Assembly (NCBI RefSeq): GCF_900104675.1
Contig: NZ_LT629945.1
Coordinates: 2,284,756-2,348,755 of the forward strand
Length of the DNA: 64,000 nucleotides
Source of the DNA: Angelakisella massiliensis
GTDB lineage: Bacteria; Bacillota; Clostridia; Oscillospirales; Ruminococcaceae
Direction of reading: 5' to 3'
Shown: piece after piece, positions 34,471 through 42,987 of the stretch
Layout: the number at the start of each line of letters is the position of its first letter
How positions within the stretch are numbered: the first letter of the stretch is position 1
Notes under the pieces: generated by a model
What the model was told of the DNA's origin: nothing
What the model saw: the letters and a program-made list of their open reading frames with translations, nothing else
Databases searched by the model: none
Position numbers and translations under genes: made by a program

Positions 34471-34507
34471 CCCAAACCCTCCCCGGTTACAAATTACCGC
34501 AATGATG

Positions 34508-34542
34508 CAAAAAAAGCGCTGATCGTTCCCAATCAGCGCTTT
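34508..34542 (-). terminator. Terminator of the tRNA operon
   Basis: AAAGCGCTGAT/ATCAGCGCTTT, 11-bp stem with an 8-base loop, followed by a 7-T run on the minus strand; directly after the last tRNA. Confidence 0.9.
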
Positions 34543-34544
34543 GT

Positions 34545-34620
34545 TGGAGCGGGTTACGAGGCTCGAACTCGCTACCTCCACCTTGGCAAGGTGGCGCTCT
34601 ACCAGATGAGCTAAACCCGC
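34545..34620 (-). tRNA. tRNA-Gly (GCC), copy 2
   Basis: 76 bases with encoded CCA; acceptor GCGGGTT/AACCCGC, anticodon loop TTGCCAA, T-arm GTTCGAG. Identical to the copy at 34736-34811. Confidence 0.97.
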
Positions 34621-34624
34621 GAAA

Positions 34625-34700
<76 letters not shown>

Positions 34701-34735
34701 AAAAATAAAGACCGGAACAAAGACCGGCTCTTTAT

Positions 34736-34811
34736 TGGAGCGGGTTACGAGGCTCGAACTCGCTACCTCCACCTTGGCAAGGTGGCGCTCTACCAGATGA
34801 GCTAAACCCGC
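34736..34811 (-). tRNA. tRNA-Gly (GCC), copy 1
   Basis: 76 bases with encoded CCA; anticodon GCC. The Phe-Gly pair occurs twice in tandem. Confidence 0.97.
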
Positions 34812-34817
34812 AAAAAA

Positions 34818-34893
<76 letters not shown>

Positions 34894-34900
34894 AAAAAAT

Positions 34901-34977
34901 TGGCGACCCGGATGGGGTTCGAACCCACGACCTCTAGCGTGACAGGCTAGCGTTCTAACCAACTGAACTACCGGGCC
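34901..34977 (-). tRNA. tRNA-Asp (GTC)
   Basis: 77 bases with encoded CCA; acceptor GGCCCGG/CCGGGTC (one wobble), anticodon loop CTGTCAC, T-arm GTTCGAAC. Confidence 0.97.
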
Positions 34978-34980
34978 ATA

Positions 34981-35056
34981 TGGTGGGAACAACAGGGCTC
35001 GAACCTGTGACCCTCTGCTTGTAAGGCAGATGCTCTCCCAGCTGAGCTATGCTCCC
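34981..35056 (-). tRNA. tRNA-Val (TAC)
   Basis: 76 bases with encoded CCA; acceptor GGGAGCA with TGTTCCC on the 3' side, anticodon loop CTTACAA. First tRNA of the six-gene operon Val-Asp-Phe-Gly-Phe-Gly. Confidence 0.97.
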
Positions 35057-35107
35057 ATTCATAATAAAATCGTCCGAAGCGTTAACCGCCCCGCGGCGAC
35101 GAATGTT

Positions 35108-35136
35108 ATTATACTATAGCTTGTCCCATGTGTCAA
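35108..35136 (-). promoter_or_regulatory. Consensus promoter of the tRNA operon
   Basis: -35 TTGACA (35131-35136), 17-bp spacer, -10 TATAAT (35108-35113); exact match to the sigma-A consensus. Confidence 0.92.
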
Positions 35137-35255
35137 CACTTTTTACAACTTTTCCCGAAAAAATTACCATGATCATCGATGAAGCGGCGGTGGAACACTA
35201 TTTTGGCGGATGATAGCCTGATTCTGTCATACCGCGAGAAAAGGAGTGTGAAACC

Positions 35256-35681
35256 ATGAACGAGAACCATATGCTGGAAGAAATCCATCAAAACGCGGAA
35301 ATGGCCCTCTATTCCCTGGACACTCTGCTGCCCAAGGTAGCGGACGGAGAAATTCACGGGGAATTGACCCAATACAAAACCACCCTGGAGGACATTGCCG
35401 GGCGGGCCGAACAGATGCTCCGCAAGCGGGGCCTGGAGCCGGAGGAAACCGGCGCTGTCAGCAAGATGGGCGTCTGGAGCGGTATCCAGTGGAACACCAT
35501 GAAGGACGCTTCCCCCTCCCATATTGCCGAGATGGTCATTCAGGGAGACACCATGGGAATCACTTCACTGACCCGGGAACTGAACAACAATCCTCTGGCC
35601 AGCAGCGAAGTGACCGCCTTGGGACAGGAGCTGATCCGCTCCGAGCAGCGAAATATTGAATCACTGAAAAAATATCTGTAA
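35256..35681 (+). CDS. Hypothetical helical protein (141 aa), possibly ferritin-like
   Basis: Start ATG 35256 with AAAAGGAG. The sequence is nearly all helix: MNENHMLEEIHQNAEMALYS, LTQYKTTLEDIAGRAEQMLR, WNTMKDASPSHIAEMVIQGD, and a final helix. Spacing of helices resembles ferritin-like or DUF2383-type four-helix bundles, but metal ligands (E...ExxH) are not evident. No signal peptide or membrane segment. Isolated plus-strand gene between the tRNA operon and ComEA-like gene. Confidence 0.7.
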   Translation: MNENHMLEEIHQNAEMALYSLDTLLPKVADGEIHGELTQYKTTLEDIAGRAEQMLRKRGLEPEETGAVSKMGVWSGIQWNTMKDASPSHIAEMVIQGDTMGITSLTRELNNNPLASSEVTALGQELIRSEQRNIESLKKYL

Positions 35682-35835
35682 CCCACCTGCCCGAGCCCAA
35701 TCCGATCCCGCAACGCGTATCGTCAAACCTCCCAACCCTGATCCTTCCTGAAGAGGGCTGAAAAACAGGACAAAAAATACAAGCTTTCTCCCAGACAATC
35801 AGAACAAACTGTGTGGCGTCTCAGAGACGCTTCCT

Positions 35836-36201
35836 TCAGGTGCAGGCATAGTCCAGCAGTCCCCGGACTGTCTGTTCCCCGATTCCTTCCAGACGTTCCA
35901 ATTCCCACAGATCTTCGTAGGGGCCGTCCAGAAGCCGGCGCTCCACAATACGCTGGGCAAGGGTGGGGCCGATTCCCGGCAATTGGCACAGCTCTTCCAC
36001 GGAAGCGGTGTTGATGTTGACAGCCCCTTCCTCCAGAAAAGCTGTCACTGTGATTTCATCGCTGTAAACCGGCGTGCCCACTGTACTCTCCCCCTGACGG
36101 TACTCACGCAGTGAAACAAGGGCGGGAGTGGTAAGAACGGCACAGGCAATCACAGCTGCCGAAAAAAGCAAGTAGGCCGCTGTACCAAAACCTTTTTTCA
36201 T
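35836..36201 (-). CDS. ComEA-like helix-hairpin-helix protein
   Basis: 121 aa from ATG 36201 (GGGGAGAG). N-terminal membrane segment (AAYLLFSAAVIACAVL), short linker, then a helix-hairpin-helix DNA-binding pair: VNINTASVEELCQLPGIGPT and LWELERLEGIGEQTVRGL. Membrane-anchored ComEA-type proteins bind DNA at the cell surface in competence; here it could be a ComEA-like protein or an unrelated DNA-binding membrane protein. The gap to the transketolase genes is about 260 bases. Confidence 0.85.
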   Translation of the reverse strand: MKKGFGTAAYLLFSAAVIACAVLTTPALVSLREYRQGESTVGTPVYSDEITVTAFLEEGAVNINTASVEELCQLPGIGPTLAQRIVERRLLDGPYEDLWELERLEGIGEQTVRGLLDYACT

Positions 36202-36461
36202 CCTACTCTCTCCCCTTTCCTTTTCAAAGCCCGACAGTGTGGCAGGAGGACTTCCCGGCATTTTCCCTCTGCTCAGGCCAGAAGAATCCAGACTTGTGCC
36301 CGTTTCGGCCCAAAGCCGGCGGTTACACTTATTTTGTCAGAAACCTGGCCGCGCACCTGAGGAAATCGCTCATTCGCCTGGAAGCACATCTCAACTTTCC
36401 CAACACACTCAGCGGAGCAGAAGGACTTTCCTGCCCTCCTGCTCCGCTTTTTACGTTTTAT
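36202..36461. other. Gene-free interval with a plus-strand terminator
   Basis: No supported gene. A hairpin AGCGGAGCAG (36411-36420) / CTGCTCCGCT (36439-36448) followed by TTTTT on the plus strand lies close to the transketolase stop, on the strand with no gene upstream of it. It may end an unannotated plus-strand transcript or block antisense transcription. Confidence 0.5.
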
Positions 36462-37412
36462 TTATTTTTTCAGTGTCAAAGCCCGCTTGGTCTCCGCCAC
36501 GATGTTGGAAGCGCACAGACCAAACTCCTCCAGCAGCTCAGCGCCCTTACCGGAATGACCAAACTGGTCCTTGATGCCGATGCGCACCACAGGAACAGGG
36601 CAGGTCTCGGAAATGGCATCCAGAACAGCACTGCCCAGGCCGCCGATGATGGAATGCTCCTCAGCGGTGACCAGGACGCCGGTCTCCCGGGCGGCCTTCT
36701 GAATCAGCTCCTCGTCCAGAGGCTTGATGGTATGGATGTTGATGACCCGGGCGGAAATACCCTCAGCTGCCAGCTGTTCCGCTGCTTTCACAGCCTCCCA
36801 CACCAGCAGGCCGGTGGCCACGATGGTCACATCGGAGCCATCCCGCAGAGTAACGCCTTTGCCCCAGTGGAACTCATAGGTGTCGGGATCATTGAACACC
36901 GGCACACCCAGACGGCCAAAGCGGAGATAAACCGGACCTACATACTCAGCGGCAGCCTTGACAGCGGCTCTGGCCTCCACATCATCAGCGGGGTTGATCA
37001 CCGTCATGCCGGGGATCGCCCGCATCAGGGCGATGTCCTCGTTGCACTGATGGGTAGCGCCGTCCTCACCCACCGATACACCGGCATGGGTAGCGCCGAT
37101 CTTGACATTCAGGTGGGGATAGCCGATGGAGTTGCGCACCATCTCAAAGGCTCTTCCCGCCGCGAACATGGCAAAGGTGCTGACAAAGGGCACATAACCG
37201 CAGGTGGACATACCGGCGGCGGTGACCATCATATTTCCCTCGGCAATACCGCAGTCAAAGAAGCGCTCGGGGCAGGCCTTTTTGAACAGGTCGGTCTTGG
37301 TGGCCTTCGCCAGGTCCGCGTCGAAAACCACGATCTTGTCATTGGTCTGAGCCAGTTCCACCAGAGCCTCGCCGTAGCTTTCTCTGGTAGTTTTTTTCTT
37401 CATATCCGCCAT
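36462..37412 (-). CDS. Transketolase, C-terminal subunit
   Basis: 316 aa from ATG 37412 (GGAGG at 9-base spacing); an upstream ATG would overlap the partner gene. Pyrimidine-binding and C-terminal domains of transketolase: RFFDCGIAEGNMMVTAAGMS, the active-site Glu, and GDFGSLLV-like GLLVWEAVKAAEQL. With the N-terminal subunit it forms the complete enzyme of the non-oxidative pentose phosphate pathway. Starts one base after the partner's stop. Confidence 0.95.
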   Translation of the reverse strand: MADMKKKTTRESYGEALVELAQTNDKIVVFDADLAKATKTDLFKKACPERFFDCGIAEGNMMVTAAGMSTCGYVPFVSTFAMFAAGRAFEMVRNSIGYPHLNVKIGATHAGVSVGEDGATHQCNEDIALMRAIPGMTVINPADDVEARAAVKAAAEYVGPVYLRFGRLGVPVFNDPDTYEFHWGKGVTLRDGSDVTIVATGLLVWEAVKAAEQLAAEGISARVINIHTIKPLDEELIQKAARETGVLVTAEEHSIIGGLGSAVLDAISETCPVPVVRIGIKDQFGHSGKGAELLEEFGLCASNIVAETKRALTLKK

Positions 37413-37413
37413 C

Positions 37414-38253
37414 TTACCGCACCTCCGCATCGATCTTGTCCAGGTCTTTGACCGCTACCTCATACTGCTCGGCATTGGGAGCCGCGCCGTGCCAGGAAGC
37501 CTGATTCTCCATAAAGGAGATGCCTTTACCTTTGACGGTCTTGAAGATGATGGCCACAGGCTTGCCCTGGACCTTCTTCGCTTTGTCGAAAGCGGCCTCA
37601 ATCTCATCAAAGTCGTGTCCGTTAGCGTTGATGGTCTCAAAGCCGAAGGCGGCAAACTTCTCATCAATGGGATAGGGAGAACAAACATCGGCAATATCGC
37701 CGTCAATCTGCAGGCCGTTGTTGTCGATGATGTAGCAGAGATTATCCAGCTTGTGCTGGGCGGCGAACATCGCGGATTCCCAAACCTGGCCTTCCTGAAT
37801 CTCACCGTCTCCCAGGATGGTGTAAACCCGATAATTCTTACCGGCCAGCTTGCCTGCCAGCGCCATACCCACAGCAGCAGAAACGCCCTGTCCCAGAGAA
37901 CCAGCGGTGAAATCCACACCGGGGCACTTGTTCAGATCGGGATGTCCCTGAAGGCGGGAACCCACACGGCGGAAGGTTTTCAGCTCCTCCACCGGAAAAT
38001 AGCCCCGCAGTGCCAGCGCCGCGTACAGTGCCGGGCAGACATGGCCCTTGGAGAGCACCAGACGGTCCCGGTCCTCCCAGCGGGGGTTCTCAGGATCGAT
38101 TCTCAGCTCCTGGAAATACAGATAGGTCATCACATCGGCAATGGACAGCGATCCGCCGGGATGGCCGGATTGGGCGGCGTAAACCGCTTCCACAGCCCCT
38201 CTGCGGACCTTATTGGCCGTTTGCTGGAGTGTTTTTTTCTGTTCATCCTTCAT
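37414..38253 (-). CDS. Transketolase, N-terminal subunit
   Basis: 279 aa from ATG 38253 (GGAGGAACAAAC upstream). Thiamine-diphosphate binding motif GDGEIQEGQVWES...NN is present, with SGHPGGSLSIADV near the start and NGHDFDEIEAAF further on. Two-gene transketolase is normal in Clostridia. The start is followed 46 bases upstream by rluD, so the pair probably follows the lspA-rluD genes in one run. Confidence 0.95.
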   Translation of the reverse strand: MKDEQKKTLQQTANKVRRGAVEAVYAAQSGHPGGSLSIADVMTYLYFQELRIDPENPRWEDRDRLVLSKGHVCPALYAALALRGYFPVEELKTFRRVGSRLQGHPDLNKCPGVDFTAGSLGQGVSAAVGMALAGKLAGKNYRVYTILGDGEIQEGQVWESAMFAAQHKLDNLCYIIDNNGLQIDGDIADVCSPYPIDEKFAAFGFETINANGHDFDEIEAAFDKAKKVQGKPVAIIFKTVKGKGISFMENQASWHGAAPNAEQYEVAVKDLDKIDAEVR

Positions 38254-38299
38254 GTTTGTTCCTCCTTTTGATTGGGGCGCGACGTGCGCGATGAACCAA

Positions 38300-39223
38300 T
38301 TATCCCTGCTGCCGCAGCTTCTCCAGTAATCGCTGGAAATATTCCGGCAGCGCAGAATCAAAAAACAACCGCTCCCCTGTGCGGGGATGGGTAAAACCGA
38401 TGGTCTTTGCGTGGAGGCATTGTCCCTGGGTATCTTTGATGGGCGTCTTTTTTGGCCCATACAGCGGGTCTCCCGCCACCGGATGGCCCAAATAGGACAG
38501 ATGGACCCGGATCTGATGGGTGCGTCCTGTTTCCAGACGGCACCGCACATGGGAGAAGGCCCGGAATTCCTCCAGCACCTCCACATGGGTGACAGCCGCA
38601 CGGCCTCCCCGATCTGTAACACACATCTTTTTCCGGTCCACAGGACTGCGCCCGATGGGAGCATCCACCGTAAAAGCAGCCTCTTTGAAGCGCCCATGAA
38701 CGATGGCGGCATATTCCCGGGTAAAACTGTGGACCTTGATCTGTTCCGACAGAGACTGGTGGGCCAGATCATTTTTGGCGACGATAAGAAGCCCGCTGGT
38801 ATCCTTGTCGATGCGGTGGACGATGCCCGGGCGGATCACCCCGCCAATGCCGGACAAACTCTCTCCGCAATGGGCAAGGAGGGCGTTGACCAGGGTTCCG
38901 GTATAATTTCCCGGTGCGGGATGGACCACCATCCCCTTGGGCTTGTTGACCACCAGCAGGTCATTGTCCTCGTAGACGATCTCCAGAGGAATGTCCTCCG
39001 CCTCCACCTCCAGGGGCTCCGGGTCCGGCACCTCCACCGTCACCTGATCCCCCGCCCGCACCTGAGCGCTTTTGGAAGCGGGAGCGCCGTTGAGCAGAAC
39101 CTGTCCGGCGGCGCAAAGGTTCTGTACCGCGGAACGGGACAGCTCCGGCAGCAGCGCTGAAACCGCCTTGTCAATACGGAAGCCCTCCTGCTCCTGGGTC
39201 ACTTCCAGCAACTGAGAGGTCAT
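38300..39223 (-). CDS. rluD: 23S rRNA pseudouridine synthase, RluD-type
   Basis: 307 aa. N-terminal S4 RNA-binding domain (FRIDKAVSALLPELSRSAVQ), catalytic domain with VHRIDKDTSGLLIVAKN (catalytic Asp in HRxDxxTSG) and the conserved GRTHQIRVH motif. Modifies helix 69 of 23S rRNA in the model enzyme. Start ATG 39223 overlaps the lspA stop (ATGA). Confidence 0.93.
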   Translation of the reverse strand: MTSQLLEVTQEQEGFRIDKAVSALLPELSRSAVQNLCAAGQVLLNGAPASKSAQVRAGDQVTVEVPDPEPLEVEAEDIPLEIVYEDNDLLVVNKPKGMVVHPAPGNYTGTLVNALLAHCGESLSGIGGVIRPGIVHRIDKDTSGLLIVAKNDLAHQSLSEQIKVHSFTREYAAIVHGRFKEAAFTVDAPIGRSPVDRKKMCVTDRGGRAAVTHVEVLEEFRAFSHVRCRLETGRTHQIRVHLSYLGHPVAGDPLYGPKKTPIKDTQGQCLHAKTIGFTHPRTGERLFFDSALPEYFQRLLEKLRQQG

Positions 39224-39825
39224 GGCTCCTGTTCCTCCGTCTCAGCCTGCTCCGACTGAGCCTCCTCTTCTGCTTCGGTCTGCCGGGGCTGCTCTTCCAC
39301 CGAAGCGCTCTCCTGTCCCTCTGTCTGGGAGGGCAGCTCCCCTGCCTGATGGACAGCGGCAGCCTTTTTCCCCTGCCGTCCGTCGATAAACAGCAGATAG
39401 AAGGCCAGCAGCACGGTGCCGCAAACCACACAGCAATCCGCGAAATTAAAAATGGGGAAATTGATCGGCTCAAAATAGATGTAATCGATGACGTAGCCCA
39501 ACCGCACCCGGTCCACCAGGTTCCCGGCTCCTCCGGCAATGATCAGCCCCAGAGAAGTCAGCAGCAGAGGCCCCCGTACTTTCCGCAGCAGGATGGCCCC
39601 GGCCAGCACAAGGAGCACCACTGCCGTTACCGCCACCAGAAAGAAGCGTTTCTGCTGCAAAATCCCGAAGGCGGCGCCGAAGTTCTCATGATAATGGAGG
39701 CTGAGAACATCGGGAATCAGATCAATGGAACCCACCGGTTTCAGGGAGGTGGCAGCCCAATTCTTGATCAGAGCGTCCACACCCACCAGAAGAGCGGATA
39801 AAATCAGCGTTACGATTCCTGACAT
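39220..39825 (-). CDS. lspA: Lipoprotein signal peptidase with an acidic C-terminal extension
   Basis: 201 aa from ATG 39825 (AGGAG). Four membrane segments, first at MSGIVTLILSALLVGVDALI; active-site aspartates in NLVDRV and FNFADCC(VV) pattern. Cleaves prolipoprotein signal peptides, such as that of the lipoprotein at 9267. It is 35-45 residues longer than typical because of a Gln/Glu/Ala-rich tail (about 155-201) after the last membrane segment. Coupled to rluD by a 4-base overlap. Confidence 0.92.
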   Translation of the reverse strand: MSGIVTLILSALLVGVDALIKNWAATSLKPVGSIDLIPDVLSLHYHENFGAAFGILQQKRFFLVAVTAVVLLVLAGAILLRKVRGPLLLTSLGLIIAGGAGNLVDRVRLGYVIDYIYFEPINFPIFNFADCCVVCGTVLLAFYLLFIDGRQGKKAAAVHQAGELPSQTEGQESASVEEQPRQTEAEEEAQSEQAETEEQEP

Positions 39826-39849
39826 AGAAAAACTCCTGACGGCCAGCCG

Positions 39850-39887
39850 GAAAAAGGAAGTGCGGTCCGGCTGCAACCGGCCGCACT
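39850..39887 (-). terminator. Terminator between ileS and lspA
   Basis: AGTGCGG-CCGG / CCGG-A-CCGCACT stem with a bulged A, then TCCTTTTTCC on the minus strand. ileS transcription ends here. Confidence 0.75.
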
Positions 39888-39915
39888 CCGGCCCTTTCGG
39901 GCTCGCCTGTTTTAA

Positions 39916-42702
39916 TTATTTCAGCACGGCGGCGCAGCGGCTGCACAGGGTAGGATGCTCGGGGTCCTGACCCACTGTTTCGCTGTACATCCAGCAGCGC
40001 TCACACTTCTGGCCCTCCGCCTGGAGAACATCCACAGACAGGCCGGCCACATCACCATGGAAGCTGCCTTCCCCGCCGGAGACGATCTCCACAGCGGAGA
40101 CGATAAAGGCGGCGGGAAGCTCGCCCTCCACCGACTTGGCGAAGGTGTAGGTGTCCTCATCGCAGTGGAGCACCACCTTGGCCTCCAGGGACTTGCCGAT
40201 GGCCTTATTGGTACGGGCAATCTCCAGAGCCTTGTTGACATCGTCACGGATGGTATGGATCCGCTCCCACTTGGCCAGGAACTCCTCGGTCACCAGGTTC
40301 TCGGTGGGCAGAGGCATATCGTTGAGCATGACGGAATCCTTGTTGTTCTCCTTGCTGTCCGGCAGGCAGTCCCAGATCTCCTCACTGGTGAAGGTGAGGA
40401 TAGGCGCCAGCAGCAGCGTCAGAGAACGCAGGATGGTGTAAATGGCAGTCTGAGCGGAACGGCGTTTGAGACCGTCGCTCTTTTCGGTATACAGACGGTC
40501 CTTCAGCACATCCAGATAGAAGCTGGACATATCCGCCGCGCAGAAGTTATGGATGGCGTGATAGACCAGATGGAAGTCGAAGGCGTCATAAGCGTTTCTG
40601 GCATCGGCAATGAGCTTTTCAGTCATGGCCACCGCCCACTGGTCGATCTCCATCATCTCATCGAAGGGCACGCTGTCGGTATCGGGATGGAAGTCGCTGA
40701 TATTGCCCAGGATGTAACGGGCGGTGTTGCGGATCTTCCGATAGCCCTCGGAAAGCTGCTTGAGGTACTCAAAGGAAATGCGGACATCGGAGTGATAATC
40801 GGAGGACGCCACCCACAGACGGAGGATATCGGCGCCATACTGGTTGATGATCTTCTCCGGGGCGGTACCGTTGGCCAAAGACTTGGACATCTTCCGGCCT
40901 TCGCCATCCACCACCCAGCCGCAGGAGCAGCAGGTCTTGTAGGGAGCGGAGCCTCTGGTGGCCACAGCGGTCAGCAGAGAGGACTGGAACCAGCCGCGAT
41001 ACTGGTCAGCGCCCTCGATATACAGGTCACAGGGCCAATGGAGACCGTTTTCCTCGGTGAGCACCGCCGCGTGGCTGGAGCCGGAATCGAACCAGACGTC
41101 CATGATGTCCTTCTCCTTGCGGAAATGGGTACCGCCGCATTTGGTGCACTTGGTGCCGGCGGGAAGGATCTCAGCGGCCTCATGGAGGTACCAGCCATCG
41201 GAGCCCTCCTTGCGGAACAGGTCGGCCACCGCCTGAATACTCTCCTTGGTGATGTAGGGCTCACCGCAGTCCTCACAGTAGAAGATGGGGATGGGCACGC
41301 CCCAGGTACGCTGACGGGAAATGCACCAGTCGCTGCGGTCATTGACCATGTTGCGGATGCGGCCCTCGCCCCAGGCGGGAATCCACTCCACATCCTCAAT
41401 GGCCTTGAGAGCCTGGTCCTTGAAGCCGTCGATGGAGCAGAACCACTGCTCAGTGGCCCGGAACAGCACCGGCTCCTTGCAGCGCCAGCAATGGGGATAC
41501 TGGTGCTCGATGTGCTCGGAGGCCAGCAGGCTGTTCGAAGCGATCAGGTCCTCCTTGATGGCCTTGTTGGCCTCGGTGGTGGTCAGGCCCTCGAACTTGC
41601 CCGCCTCGGCGGTCATGCGGCCCACGCTGTTGACAGGCACCACAATACCAATATCAGGATAGTTCTGGCAAACCTCAAAGTCCTCCACACCGAAGCCGGG
41701 AGCGGTATGGACGCAGCCGGTACCGCTGTCCAGTGTGACGTGGTCGCCCACGATGATGGGAGATACCCGGTCCATAAAGGGATGGGTGTAGGTCATGTAC
41801 TCCAACTCGGCACCGGTGATGAGGCCCAGGATCTCATACTCGGAGATACCGGCAGCCTTCATGGTGTTGTCCGCCAGCTCCCGGGCCACTACATAATATT
41901 CACCGTTCGCCTTGACCACACAGTAGTCATAGGAGGGACCCACACAAATGGCCAGGTTGCCGGGGAGGGTCCAGGTGGTGGTGGTCCAGATGACGAAATA
42001 GGTCTTGTCCAGCTCTGCACCCAGGGCTGCCAGCTTGCCCTTGTCGTCAGCTACCTTGAACTTCACATAAACGGTATCGCAGGGATCCTCGGCGTACTCA
42101 ATTTCCGCCTCAGCCAGAGCGGTCTGGCACTCGGGGCACCAGTAAACCGGCTTGAGGCCCTTGTAGATATAGCCCTTGCTGGCCATCTCGCCGAAAATCT
42201 CAATCTGCTTGGCCTCAAACTCGGGGCGGAGAGTCAGGTAAGGATGATCGAAATCACCCAGAACGCCCAGGCGCTCAAACTGCTCCCGCTGGACCCCTAC
42301 ATAATGCAGGGCGAACTCCTTGCAGATTTTCCGCAGCTCCACGGGGCTGATGCCGCTGTCCACACCGGCCTTTTTCCGGGCCTTCAGCTCAATGGGCAGG
42401 CCGTGGGTATCCCAGCCGGGGATATAAGGGGCCTTGTAGCCGGTCATATTCTTATGGCGGACAATGATATCCTTCAGCACCTTGTTGAGGGCTGTACCCA
42501 GATGGATATCGCCGTTGGCATAGGGAGGGCCATCATGGAGGATGTAGAGGGGCTTGCCCTCGTTGCGCTCCATCATCTTATGGTAAAGGTCCTGCTCCTG
42601 CCAGTGCTTGAGCGTCACAGGTTCCTTCTGGGGAAGACCCGCCCTCATGGGAAAATCTGTCACAGGCAGGTTTAAGGTGGCATTGTAGTCCTGAGCCTTC
42701 AT
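39916..42702 (-). CDS. ileS: Isoleucyl-tRNA synthetase
   Basis: 928 aa from ATG 42702 (AGGAGAG with 9-base spacing); a longer frame upstream overlaps the leader. Class I synthetase: HIGH motif as GDIHLGTALNK, KMSKS as GRKMSKSLANG, editing domain in the middle and C-terminal zinc fingers CERCWMYS ... CSRCAAVL. Charges tRNA-Ile. The ~200-base leader is structured; no T-box consensus was found in it. Confidence 0.97.
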   Translation of the reverse strand: MKAQDYNATLNLPVTDFPMRAGLPQKEPVTLKHWQEQDLYHKMMERNEGKPLYILHDGPPYANGDIHLGTALNKVLKDIIVRHKNMTGYKAPYIPGWDTHGLPIELKARKKAGVDSGISPVELRKICKEFALHYVGVQREQFERLGVLGDFDHPYLTLRPEFEAKQIEIFGEMASKGYIYKGLKPVYWCPECQTALAEAEIEYAEDPCDTVYVKFKVADDKGKLAALGAELDKTYFVIWTTTTWTLPGNLAICVGPSYDYCVVKANGEYYVVARELADNTMKAAGISEYEILGLITGAELEYMTYTHPFMDRVSPIIVGDHVTLDSGTGCVHTAPGFGVEDFEVCQNYPDIGIVVPVNSVGRMTAEAGKFEGLTTTEANKAIKEDLIASNSLLASEHIEHQYPHCWRCKEPVLFRATEQWFCSIDGFKDQALKAIEDVEWIPAWGEGRIRNMVNDRSDWCISRQRTWGVPIPIFYCEDCGEPYITKESIQAVADLFRKEGSDGWYLHEAAEILPAGTKCTKCGGTHFRKEKDIMDVWFDSGSSHAAVLTEENGLHWPCDLYIEGADQYRGWFQSSLLTAVATRGSAPYKTCCSCGWVVDGEGRKMSKSLANGTAPEKIINQYGADILRLWVASSDYHSDVRISFEYLKQLSEGYRKIRNTARYILGNISDFHPDTDSVPFDEMMEIDQWAVAMTEKLIADARNAYDAFDFHLVYHAIHNFCAADMSSFYLDVLKDRLYTEKSDGLKRRSAQTAIYTILRSLTLLLAPILTFTSEEIWDCLPDSKENNKDSVMLNDMPLPTENLVTEEFLAKWERIHTIRDDVNKALEIARTNKAIGKSLEAKVVLHCDEDTYTFAKSVEGELPAAFIVSAVEIVSGGEGSFHGDVAGLSVDVLQAEGQKCERCWMYSETVGQDPEHPTLCSRCAAVLK

Positions 42703-42906
42703 TGTTTTTATCTCTCCTAAAAAATGATCTGAGACGGCGCCGTTGGAAGGATCCCCTCCGGCGTGTCCCGATAAAAAGGACATTTTCGGCACACCGAAAC
42801 CCTTCGGCGTCCTTTTGGGGAATATTTTCCACTCCCCTGCCGGCCCTGGTTCCGGAAGAATCCGGGGCAGGCCCCGCAGCCTGTCCCAAAGGACGGACCG
42901 GGGTAT
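42703..42906 (-). other. Structured leader region upstream of ileS
   Basis: The minus strand can form AAAAGGAC/GTCCTTTT with an inner CCGAA/TTTCGG hairpin, followed by a T-rich stretch, and an alternative GTCC/GGAC pairing. This looks like an attenuator. The T-box consensus (GGTGG-x-ACCGCG) is not present, which is unusual for ileS in this phylum. Confidence 0.45.
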
Positions 42907-42933
42907 CAAAATCAGGTATAGATCCTGATTTTT
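42907..42933 (-). terminator. Terminator after divIVA
   Basis: CAAAATCAGG / CCTGATTTTG-type stem (9 bp perfect), 7-base loop, T-rich end. Separates the divIVA operon from ileS. Confidence 0.75.
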
Positions 42934-42987
42934 TCACATCGTCAAATCTTTAAAAGCTTGTCTGAGGCTGGAAAAATCTCCGATTTC

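Noticed and set aside
36237-37451. A 404-codon plus-strand frame
   Set aside because: Antisense of the transketolase subunit, with no ribosome site.
39955-42675. A 906-codon open frame on the plus strand
   Set aside because: Antisense shadow of ileS.
42703-42906. T-box riboswitch for ileS
   Set aside because: The T-box bulge consensus is not present in the leader.
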